From the NCBI RefSeq assembly GCF_029227915.1, contig NC_079888.1, forward strand, positions 15,919,001-15,979,000: 60,000 nucleotides of DNA, read 5' to 3'. A model generated the notes under the pieces. It saw nothing but the letters and a program-made list of their open reading frames with translations. It ran no database searches and was not told the DNA's origin. The number at the start of each line of letters is the position of its first letter. The stretch's first letter is position 1. This stretch comes from Hydractinia symbiolongicarpus (taxonomy: Eukaryota; Cnidaria; Hydrozoa; Anthoathecata; Hydractiniidae). The translations under genes were made by a program, and so were the position numbers. Shown here piece after piece: positions 13,101 through 25,100 of the stretch.

Positions 13101-16100
13101 TTTGAATGCAATCTAGTGGCATATGTAACACCCGAGAAAGTTATTCATATTGAAAAATTAACCCAAGGACAAAGTGAGAATACTGGTTGGTATAATTTTA
13201 GAAAGCATGTAATCTCTGCCTCAAAAGGCCATGAAGTTTTAACAAAAATGAAAAAAGTTAAATCAGGAGGTGGAGGATCTGTTAATATCTGGGCATTAAA
13301 CCAGAAAGTTTCAGGCATGTCATTTATTAGCCCTAATATACCAGCACTAAAATATGGTCGTACAATGGAAATAAATGCTGTTAATGCATTTAAAGACAAC
13401 TTCTTACAAGGGCATAAAAATGTGAAGGTTTTAGAGTGTGGCTTGTATTTAGATAAAAACACACCTTACATTGGTGCAAGTCCAGACAGAATAATAACAT
13501 GTGATTGTTGTCTGCCAGCATGTTTAGAAGTAAAATGTCCTTTTTCGATTAATTACACGACGCCAAAGGATTTAAACGTAAAACTACCCTACTTGACGCA
13601 CATGGAAGAAAAAACAGTATTGAACAAAAACCACAAATATTACACACAATGTGTTATGCAAATGGGAGTAACTGGCTTTTCCCAATGTCATTTTGTAGTT
13701 TGGACACCTCATGGGATGGTGCACGACATTATAAACTTTGAGCCTGAAGTGTGGAATTCTATGAGAAAAACTTTTATAGAATATTACGACACATTTTATT
13801 TAAAATCCATATTTTCAGGATGATTTATTTTATGCATAAGCTATCGAAAATTATTTTTGTATATATTTGTCTGTTTAGAAATAAAAGTTTGAAGAGCATA
13901 TTTATCTTGCTTTGATTTGAACGTGCTTTACAAATACATTTCAACCAATTTTTTTAAATGCCATCTGTAGCCTGATGTTTCTGCGTTAAAATGACCATGT
14001 GTCTTCTAATCAAAATATTCCCTTAAGAAAAGTATTTGGCATAGGCTACCTCTCATTTAGGCATTAAGTACATACAGTATTTTTTTATATTTCTTTAAAC
14101 GTTCCATGAGGTATTCTGATAAATTTTTGTGTGGCCTCGATTTTCCGACACTTACGGCCATTAACTTTAACTATTTCAAGTAGGTAGGCGAGCCCGAAAT
14201 ATTAGAATGAGTGCGCATGTAAACAAAGGGAGATACGAGTAGATAACAATAATTAAAAAAACAGAATAACTCAGACAACTTTTTTTGGTAAAAATATTTA
14301 CAAAACAAGCAAAAAATGTGAAAAAAGAAAATTTACAAAAGTGTTCAAGTAGTTTTTTTCTGGTTTCTTTTTAATTAATACAGGCTTTAGGTTACATAAT
14401 GCAGCACAGCATTTAACTATATGATCTGCATGTTGTAACATTGTAACAGGCAACACTCCCTTGAGTATGCGGTAAAACTTAATTCTGTTAATTGCTCGCT
14501 CAACATGAATCCTTAAATTTGCTACATCTTTAGTTTTTTTACATTCAGCACTTGTCATCTGACTTTTTACACGTGCACCTGGTGGAACAACTAATTTGCA
14601 AAAACGTAACATTAATTCTTCTCTGATTTGAAATCCACGATCTGCCATAACTTCATCATCCCTTTCTAACAAATCGTAAAATCCAGAGTCATTTGTAATA
14701 AATTTATCAGACGCGCGCCCACCATAACAATCAGATAAAAAAGTTATATATCCAGAAGGGCTTATACCAACAAGAAATTTTAAAGTATTGTGATGTTTAT
14801 AGTCTGACCAAGTAGATGCTTGATTTGTTAAGGATTTTGGTCTGTCAATGAACACCTCAGCACAATCAATTATAACCCGACATTTGGAATAACCTGCTTT
14901 GGCAAATGTTTTAGGCAAGTTATCACGAATGGCTTCTCTTGGCAGCCAGACAACAAGTGCATCACCCAAAACTCTACTTATAATTCTAATCCAAGTTACA
15001 AATACTGTGGAACATGTTGATGGTGATATTCCAAAACGATCTGCAAGGTCCTCTGTCAGTAAGCCCAAACGAAGTTTCATCAAAACTAACAAAAACTCAT
15101 CACGCTGTGTTAACTTTTTCACATGTTTAGTTTGACGCTTTATTTTAGTACTTAAACATGCTCGTTTTGACCCCCTCCAATAATTCACTTGCTGTAAGTA
15201 AGGCTTTAATAACAATAACAGAGTGTTAAATAACATGATAGAAGATAGACCAGTGTAATAATTCATTTTGGAATCACTTTTAATGATTCTCCAAGTCATT
15301 GTTGTATTTTTAACAATTTCAAAGGCTTTGCCTCTATACTTCTTTACTTGTACAGTTAAGGAGTTCACTTTACTGACCAAAGATTTGATCATTTCGCTCT
15401 TGTCTTTGCATGATTCACATGTAGGCGGTGAAGAAATAGTGTAAGAGTGGTCTGGTATTGTCGGTGAAAAAAATCCTGATGCGTCAGAAATATTTGAGCA
15501 ACAAGGTTCCTCTTCTTGGGCTTCATTGCTGGGAACATCTTCTGAATCAAGAGATGACTTTTCCAGAGAATGTCGAAATAGTTCCCTCCTAGGTTTTTTA
15601 GTAACAGGAGTGTCGTACCCCAATTCTAGTGTTGGGTCTGGATACTTTTGGGAAGGTGTTCCATCAACAAAATGAACAGAGCATACCCTGTCACTTTGTT
15701 TTGGTACCCAATCACTTTTATCTGGGTTAATTCTTCTCATAGCTTTTATCCAACGCTGTCTCTGTTCGTTATTTCTAAGGACGCTTGGAAAGCAATGCAA
15801 ACTAAACGGTCGCTGACATGAACATTCTTCATGGTTAACTTCGTGAATTTCACATCGTTCCTTCTTCCATTTTCGCAGCTTCTTAGTGCTATTAAAACAG
15901 CCAATAACAGCACAGTTTACACTTGGCATGATAAATAATTCTTGAAATAAAAGATTTTGTGCAGATAGATAAATGTAAGCGTGTTGTTTATACTTCGTTT
16001 TCATCAAGTTTAACTAAGAAGAACACAAGGAAGATTTTATCAGGCACCCCTTCTTAGAACCCAGTTCCCTTCCCTAGCGCGGAATAATAATGGCACGCGT

Positions 16101-19100
16101 AATGTTAAATAGGTGTATACAATAATTTCTGAGATCAAAAGTGTCCAACCAAGACAAAAAACTATCGGACATTTTGTCTGACGAGTCTCCAAAAATTATT
16201 TCGACGGCTGCCACCGCACGCTACAATATGGATTTTATAGGTTGATTTTGAAAACTCAATATTTATTTTTCAGGCGTGCGATTAATCACACGCCTGAAAC
16301 GATTTAGGTGTGTGTCAAGGCGTGCGCGTGTGATTGCAAGCCTCTCCTGAAAAAGACTGCATTTGAGGTTCAACTACATCATCAAAAACAGTTTGCGATT
16401 CAATTATTTTTTCTTGAAGTGTAATTCTCAGCATGTGTATTTTTTTTCTGATGTATTTCCTTGTGTGAGTGCTAACATTAAAGTTAAACAGAGTTTTTAA
16501 CCTAGATTAGATTGAAGTATATTTAAAGTCTTCATAATTGCAACAAATGAAACAAAAATATTGAGCAGATTTACACATTTCAGCTGTTCAAAACAATTGA
16601 TTGAAAAATCTTCTCTGATTAAGTTATCAATATTGTTAAAAATGTGTTAGTTTCAAAAGAAAACTTTTCGTAATAAAATATTGTGCAATTTTTCCTCCTC
16701 GTTTCCACTTACTTACATCAAAAAAAAATTTGTACATAAGGAAAATAGACATATAGCGATAATGATGTACATAAGATCTTTATGTAATCTGTGATGTTGT
16801 CTACACATATGTAAATTTTTAACATAAAATAAGAGAATGGATAAAAATTCGTCCCTTATGTAAAAAAAACAAAAACAGATGTAAATGGGCCTTAAAGATC
16901 TTTTCAATTACGAAGTAAAATACTAAAGCAACAAAACAATACAACTAATTTAGCCTGAATCATCCTTGTCTGGTATGAAATTTCTACTTATTAAGGACAG
17001 ATTTTATATAACTCTAATATTTCAGGTGCGGAAAAGAGGTGGCTTGTTGAAAGTAAGTATCTCTGCTACCTGATTATTTTAAAGAACATTGATGTCTTCC
17101 TCTTGTAAATGTAATTAGACATAAACTTCCATGCCAATTTTGATGGGCAACCAATATAGGTTCAACATAGGTAAATCACAAAATTTTATGTGGAAAAAAA
17201 GAAACGTTCAATTTTAAACACTTTTTAGCCTCAAATGATCTTTTTTGCGCTCTTCTGAAAAAAAGGAAATTTATAGTCAGATTTCTTTATGAGGATGGAA
17301 TTGATGATGTTGAAGTTATCTTATTCTGACAACGTACCGGTAAAAAAACGGAAAAACTGTTTAGAAATAATTATCTCAACACTCAAATTATTTTGTTCTT
17401 ATAAGCTGTAAAGGAATTCAGGCTAAATACTTTCCTAATGTGATCTTAATTTTTGGCAGGAATTAAGTTTAAATACTGTGTAACTTGTTTTAAAGCTAAA
17501 AAATGGACAAAAATCTATAATGCTTACTAAACAAATTACCCGAATACTGTATACTATTTTTCTTATGATGGCACCAAATTTTATAATGTAAACAATTTAG
17601 ATTCAGACATAAATATTCCTTTACACAAGCTAAATATGCCTAAAAAAATAAATGTCTTTGATAATAGTCAGTTTGTGGTGTTGTGGCATTTCATGGAAAA
17701 TCAAACATTCAATAGGCTTAAACGAAATTTCTCCAAATGTTACTTTTACTACGTTCAGTCTATATGTTTACATGTTTACTCTAAAAATTTTGTTGCAAAC
17801 TGACATGCAGATCTCAAGTTATGGCGATAGCAGCAAAACATTAAGAGGCCTGGGACAAGCAAAGAATGCTTATTCAATTCACTTTTATAATATTATGCAT
17901 TGATAAATTCTAAGTGCACATCCTTAACAGGTCTAAAATTATTGATGACAGAAAATGTCATTTTGCTTTAACTTAAAACAACACTCTTTTCTCGTCTGAA
18001 GCCTTTAAAACTAATTAAGGTTGCAGTAACTGTTAAAAGGCGAAATATGTGACTAACCTGATAATCGTTGTAGCTCTGACTTGGGTTTAACACAACAATC
18101 ATTAAACACAACCACGCTGAAGGGTTCTCAATAGTCCCTCAGCAGATGCTCCTCTTTTCGTCAGACAATTTGCAATTTGTTTCTTGCTATCAATCCACTT
18201 TACATCTGTTATTTTTCCTCTGTCAATCATTTCTTTAAGTATAGACAAGTCTATCCATAGTCGCTTATCCACAACAGATTTGATCGAATGAACTGCTTCA
18301 AATAGTTGTCGACTGTCTGTGTAACATATAATGGAATTTAAAACATTACGGCCACATACTTCAGTCAGTAAATTTGATAACCAGAATGCTGCTTCTGCAG
18401 CTTCAACTTGAATCAGAGTTTCTGCAGCCATTGTACTCTTTACTACTCTTTGCAGGTGCTTTGACTGCCACATAATGGGTGATAGATTTCCACAGTCATC
18501 TTTCAGAAATATTATATATCCGCCTTGACATCCTCCGTTTCTAAGGTTTGCAAAGGATGCGTCATTGTAGACTTTAAGAGTCAAATTTTTCATAGTACCT
18601 TTAAACTGTAAAATAACAGATAAAACAGACTCAATAAATCATCTATTGTGACTTCCTTTACTGATGCTCCTAATTCACAGACTTCAAACATGATATTGGG
18701 TCTGGTCTGTCCACTTAACCAGCACAGTCGTCCTATTAAAGCTCTGAATTCCCTGATCTCATTTTCATTCAGTGGATAATTCTTCTTCCCCTTTCTTTCT
18801 TTTTCTATTTCAATAGGTTCAATTTCCTCAACATATGCATTTTGGTTGATTTGAATGGTAAAATCACTGTGCTGGTTCAAGCTTAATCCAAGATAACGAA
18901 ATACAGTTAAACATTCTGATCCAACAAGAAACACTCTTCGTAAAGGTTCTATAACGACCCATCTCACAGACAATGCCTTTTGTCCATGGTTTTCAACATT
19001 TTCATAAACCTTGTTCTTTTTCCATTTTTCCAATTCGTCAATTATAGCATTCAAGACGTCTGAATCTGCAAATTTTACTTGCGAAAGAAGTACCTCTTCT

Positions 19101-22100
19101 GTGTTTATTGGCTGCCAACTTTCAATTTCCTCCCAATCAACACATGACAATGAATTACTATCTACATCTCGTATATTCAAATAGGATTTATATTTTCCAG
19201 TTGCTTTACCACCTTTTGATATAATTTCCACATCTTTAACCGTATCACAGTCCTTGAACTTACATTTTACAAATGACTTAGCTTTGGGTTTAACGGAACC
19301 ATCAAACAACTTTTGGTCTTGTGTGTCACTGTTTGTTACATCTAAGGAAAGTCGACTTATGCTACTGGTTAGATTATTTATATCATTAATTTCATCTGAT
19401 GCAACTTGTCTCTCCTTTCTAATGACATCCCTTCTTTCTGGTTCATCACTTTGGAAGTTCTGCAAATCAAAATCAGAATTTTCAGCACTGTCATCACTAT
19501 CTCCATCACCTACTACTTCTTCATTCACAGGATTATCAGTGTCGGTTAAAGATGTTATTGGTTTATTTCTGCAACTTTCTATGAGAGTAGCATCAATCAG
19601 AGAAAAGCCTGTGTCTCTTTGGAAACGACAAGGGTGCACACGGACATACGAACTGCCATGTTTTATTAAAACCTGTTTGCCATCCTGTCCTATGACACTA
19701 CCAGGGCCTTTTCAAGCATTGCTTGTGTTTCTTTTGTTTCAAATCTATCATCACCTGACGTTCTTGTTTGATGCCTTAATGCTCTTCTAACCTTTTCCGC
19801 TGATTCACTTTGTATGAATGCCTTTCGTGCAGCGTTCATAGCATTTAGATTTGTTGCAACAATCTCACTGGAAGTCTTTCCTTCTAAAGCTGGTAACTTC
19901 GCATTATCGCAGTTCGGAAGATTTGGGTTGAATCCAAAAACAAGTTGGTTCGAACTGTAGCCATTGACATTTTTCAGGGAATTGTTGGCACTCACTGACC
20001 AGGCTACTGCCATGTCCAAATCGACGGTAACTTTATCCTCCATCATCTTGCTAACATTATAACCAAGAATAGCATTATGTCTTTCCACCAAACCATTGCT
20101 CCAAGGGCTTTCTGCAGCTGTTGTGCATATTCTGATGTTGGCATTTTCACACATCGTTACAAAATCCTCATTTGCAAATTCTCCGCCGTTATCAATAAGA
20201 AATTTTTCAGCAGAACCAAATATGGAAATCCATGTTTGAAAGATTCGTTTGATTATTTCTTCTTTCCTTTTTGTTTTGATGACGCACGAAGTACTGTAGC
20301 GAGTAAAATGGTCAACTAAATGCAAGAACCAAACCTTTGGCGAATCTGACCATTCTTTCAGATCTAATGCTACTGTTTCATTGAATCGTCTTGCCATCGG
20401 AAAACCTACAATCGGGGTTGGCTTTGGCTTTGTGAATTTCAAACAAATTTGGCAGGAATGCTCAAGCTCATGGAGATGATTAAAGATCTCAACATCATTA
20501 ATATTTGCATCTATCAGCAACTGTTTTAGTCTTGAACTATTAGGATGACCGAACTGTCGATGAAGTTTGACTGCAGCAGCCTTCTTTTGCAGTGGTGTTT
20601 TCTGTTGTAAAAAATTACATATAGCAAGTGCTTCTTCTTTAATGTTTCCTTCTTTGAACTTTCCAACTCTTCCTATTGGAATACAGTAATGACCACAGGA
20701 ACTGAAAGAAACTGGTATATCTGTGTTGAAGATAATTATTTTATCGTTGGCAAAGTCTATTCTAGTGTTTGCCTTTTTCATAGCTTCCTTGCTTAGCAAT
20801 AAGGGTAACGGTATTTGCACAACATCTGTGGATAACATCACGCTTCGTCCAGCAATGAAATAAAATGAAACACTTTGATAATAGTCAATTTTATGATGAC
20901 ACACATCAAGTTTTCCAATCGACAGAATATTTTGTAAACTGTGACAACTAGCACCATGTTTTGTCAGACAATCAGCCAATTGTCTTTCGGTGGGTATCCA
21001 TTCCACTGTACTGATTTCTTTACGAATTAGCATCTCTTTTATTGCTGCAATATCAATACGCAGTCGTTTTTCACTTATTACTTTCGTTGAATATATAAGT
21101 GAATGTAGATTTTTATTATCAATCTTGGCATTTATTATGATTTTCTTTATGTCTTTTCTTAGCAATTCCGCCTGTAATTCAGATAGGTACAGTGCATCGT
21201 CCAACCCATCTGATAGTGCTAAACTTTCTGCAGCTGTGGTACTCTTCACTACCCTTTTAATTTTGTTTGATGACCAATTTAGTATACAACAATCATTATT
21301 TTCTCCTACTAATAAAATGATATGTGCACCTGCACTAGATGCACCATCTGGCAAATTTGCATGGGAAGCATATGTGAATACGACTGATCGAAGCTCCTGG
21401 TTGACATTCATTTTTGGATATATCAGTTTAAACTGATCAGACTTAATTTTCTTTACCATTTTGTTAGCTTCAATGAGATGTCTTACTTCTGGACTCTGGT
21501 TGATACACATGCTAATGTGCAAAACATCAAAACTAACATCAGGCCTGGTCTGACTGGCCACCTAGTTTGCTTGACCAATCAAACTCCGTAATCTGGCAAT
21601 TTCAGTGGAATTAAGTTTCTCAAACTTATTTGCTTGACGTTTCGGAGATAGAGGTATAAGTTGCATCGAGTCAAAAAAATCATTCTGGGACACTTCTATG
21701 TTACCATTGTTATGTTGTATGTTTAAGCTAACATATTTAAAATAATTTTCCTCTATTTTCCCAATTCGAAAGACATCTCTTAATTTATAAACAACCTCTT
21801 TCTCAAAAGATGTTGTTCCAGAGTGAATAAAATCGTCGACATGGATAACAAAAAGCCCTTCCAGAATATCCTCACGTTTCCAATAGAACATAGCTGGATC
21901 GAACTTGGATTGTACACATCCAAGCTTTTCAATTTCTTTTTTCACAGTAAAAAACCAGTGACGTGCAGCATCATTTAATCCATACACAACCTTTTTAAGT
22001 TTCCAAAGGTTGCCTTGATCATCTGCTTCAATTGGTGGCTGCAAAAATACATTTCTCTGGATGTCGCATCCCTGAAGAAAAGCAGCTTTGATATCTGTGG

Positions 22101-25100
22101 TTTGGCATTGCCACTCTTTTATACTAGAGATTGCTATCAGAATTCTAAGGGTGCTTTTCAAGGCAGTAGGCGAGTCAACTTGTAAAATTTGCTCCTCTTC
22201 AAAGCCTCTTGCAACAAGTCTGGCTTTTACAAAATTTTCTGAACCAGTTTTCTTCTCTGTAATTACCCATGTAGTAGAAATTGTCTTTTGTCCTGAATTT
22301 CTCACTTCTTCAAAAACCTCAAAATCTTTCCAGTTCTTAATCTCTTGTTCCATGGCAGTGATAACATCTTTGTCACAATGGCGTTGTTGTGGCACTAAGA
22401 CAATGTTTACTTCCTCAGTTCTTCCCTTTTCTACCTTTTCCCATTTGTCAATAATCTGAAAATCTATACAAATGGGATTTTCTTCATCTGGGTATTTCAC
22501 ATTGTACCAGGAAGAATACTTCCCAGTTGCTTTGCCAGCTCTGCTGATTATCGTTGCCTCTCTCCAAATGTTGTCACCTGGTTGCTTGTAGCAAATTTCA
22601 TCATTTTTCTTTGGCATACCCGTAACGTTGTCAGTCATGTTTTGGTCCAAGGTGGCATCGTTAAGTTGTACTCCGTCGTGTATAGCAGCATCGGCATGCT
22701 GTCTTTGATTAGTGCTTTCTTTGTCTGAAGATTCACGAATGCAATTCACCTCACCTGAGGTAATTTTTATTTCAGGGCCAGGATCTGATTCTGTTGGCTC
22801 TTGAAATTCATGCCCAATTTTAATCAGTCTGTTGGTTGATACCCTAACATAAACATTTCCATGTCGCACAAAGACAATTTTTCCATCTTGACCTATTACA
22901 GTGCCAGGTCCTTTCCATTTGTTGGATTCGTCTCTCTTGTAAAAGACTTTACAACCTCTGTTAAATTGAGTACAATTTACCTTAATTTTATGTTTTAAGG
23001 CACGTCTAATTTTTGATGATGACTCAGCTTCTATGTATGCTCTTCTAGCAGCATGCAAAGTGTTGATATGCTTTGCAAACACTTGGTTCATTGTTGTACC
23101 TTTAAGAGCTGGCGGCAAATCTGTCATCACGTTGGGAAGATTAGGATTTTGTCCAAATACAAGTTGATAGGAAGAAAATCCATTCGCACATTTGCAGGCA
23201 GTTCTTTGCATTTATTGCCCACACTAGAGCCGTTTCCAAAGACACTGTTGGATTGTCTGCCAGTATCTTTTCCAGACATCTGTCGACAACAGCATGGTTT
23301 CTCTCACAGATTTCATTTTGCCACGGGCTTTCAGCAGTTGTGTTAAGAACTTGAATGTTTAAGTTTCCACACATGTTTCTATAATCTTCATTGGCAAATT
23401 CGCCAACATTATCTGCCAAGAACTTCTGTGGGGCTCCAAATCCAGAACCAATCCACATTTGCATAACATTATCTATGATAGTGGATGGTTTTTTATCTTT
23501 GATGATTCTTGCAGTGGTAAATCGGCTGAAGAGATCAAGCAAATATAGAATGTTTACGTCCTTGTTCCACTTTTTTAAATCCATAGCTACAGTCTAATTA
23601 AATTGATTTGCCAAAGGTAAACAAACTGCTGGTCGTGGTGTGGTTTTACGGAATCTTTGACATATCTCACAAGAGGCATAAACTTCATCTAATATAGACT
23701 GATAATCATCATCCCAAACATTCGCATCACTCAGTAAGGCTTTCAATTAAGCTTGTGAAGGGTGGGCAAATTGTTTGTGTAGTTTGACAAGCGTTTTCTT
23801 TTTCTCTGTTCTGGATACATCAGCTTCCAAAGTATAAAGGCAATCAGAAATTGGTATTTCTTCCTTGTCAAGCGGAATGCAATAATGTCCTGATGAGGTA
23901 CTATCAAGGTCTACTGTTTTGCCCTAAATTTCAGCTTGGTCATTTTTAAGGTCTAATTTGATTTTGGCATTCTTCATTGCAGTTTTGCTCAATAATAATG
24001 GGATTTCACTATCAATCACATCCGTTTTGATGAAAATGCTTTTTCCAGCAATCTTGCATGGGAAGGTTACACTACCTCTGGATTTCTTTGTTTCTCCTCC
24101 ACCAAATTTAAAGACTGTTGAACTATCACAGTGCTGGACTAGATTAGATTCTCTAGCATCTAACGTTTCTAGGTAACAGTCCATTCAATGCCTGCCTGCA
24201 ACCGTAGATGTGCAACCGGAATCAAGAACAGCTGAATTTCTTGCTTCACTAGTAAGTAAACACAACTCACTTTCATTTGATCCAGTAAATAATGTGATAT
24301 GCTTCCCAGAGTTCATGGACCGTCTGTGAGGACAATCTCTCATAAAATGTAAAATAGACTCACAAATTTTGCATTTCGTAGGTTTACCATTGAAACCCAA
24401 TGGGTTTGTTTTAGTGTCACTGTTTCTAGATCGAAAATGTTTATTTTCACCATGTCTAAAAATTCTCTGCGGTCTGCTAAAACAGTTATGTTGCTATTTA
24501 TTTGGACGATTGTAAAGTATCTCTTCTGAAGCTGAGGCTCTCCTGGGTTCTAACGCAATGCCAGAAACATCACTCTCAGATGGGATAGCTTGTTCTCCAT
24601 AGAACTTTCTGAGAGCAGTTTTCATTTGATCAAATAACTGTTCTTTCTTTGAGTAATCAACACCTGTTAACACCAGTTGTCTCTCCTTGTGAGAAAGTTT
24701 TGAAGCATTAAGTAGTTTAAATGCTAAGACTGAGGAAGGCAATTTCATATCTTTTTGCATTATTTGGTTTTACCTTTTTTCAAATTCCAAAACAAAAGTC
24801 TCAACTTTCTGGTTAGCTTCACGTACGTAACAATGCACCAAGCACGTAACTCTTCACAATATCTGTAATATGGTTTGTCTTTGCTATTGAACACCGGTGG
24901 GTTTTTATAGCCACTCATCTTTAAATTCTTCAACTACCCTTTGCTACCATGTAAAATTGATAATAACCATGATAGTGAAACATATTATTACACCCACCAG
25001 TTATAATGCTACACTATAAAGAAACAAGTAATAAACATAATGATCAACACTAACAGGTAAGGTGACATTTTTAACAGATGTCACATGTTTACCACTTCCA

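Larger units (their letters stand above)
11946..16116. mobile_element. ISL2EU-type two-gene DNA transposon, apparently intact
   Basis: 4171 bp with inverted ends ACACCTATTTAACATTA (the match extends outward to TATACACC and inward to about GCG) and AT on both sides (11944-11945 and 16117-16118); because the site is TATA-like the duplication could also be read as TA. It contains two convergent full-length genes, a SAP-SWIM-YqaJ protein and a THAP-DDE transposase. From memory, ISL2EU elements of the PIF/Harbinger-related group combine a DDE transposase with a YqaJ-type nuclease gene, which fits. Confidence 0.8.
10331..16359. mobile_element. Outer DNA transposon hosting nested insertions
   Basis: Perfect 15-bp inverted ends CAGTCTTTTTCAGGA and a perfect 6-bp flanking duplication CATTTG (10325-10330 and 16360-16365). 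Both subterminal regions carry GTGCGA/TCGCAC-type palindromes. Removing the MITE at 10480-11625 and the ISL2EU at 11946-16116 leaves about 0.7 kb with no gene, so this is a non-autonomous element. A 6-bp duplication would fit the IS3EU or Dada superfamilies; I cannot decide. Confidence 0.65.

Noticed and set aside
19254-19790. Plus-strand open frames across the Copia region (also 20990-21436 and 22088-22459)
   Set aside because: They are antisense shadows of the retrotransposon frames with low-complexity hydrophobic translations.
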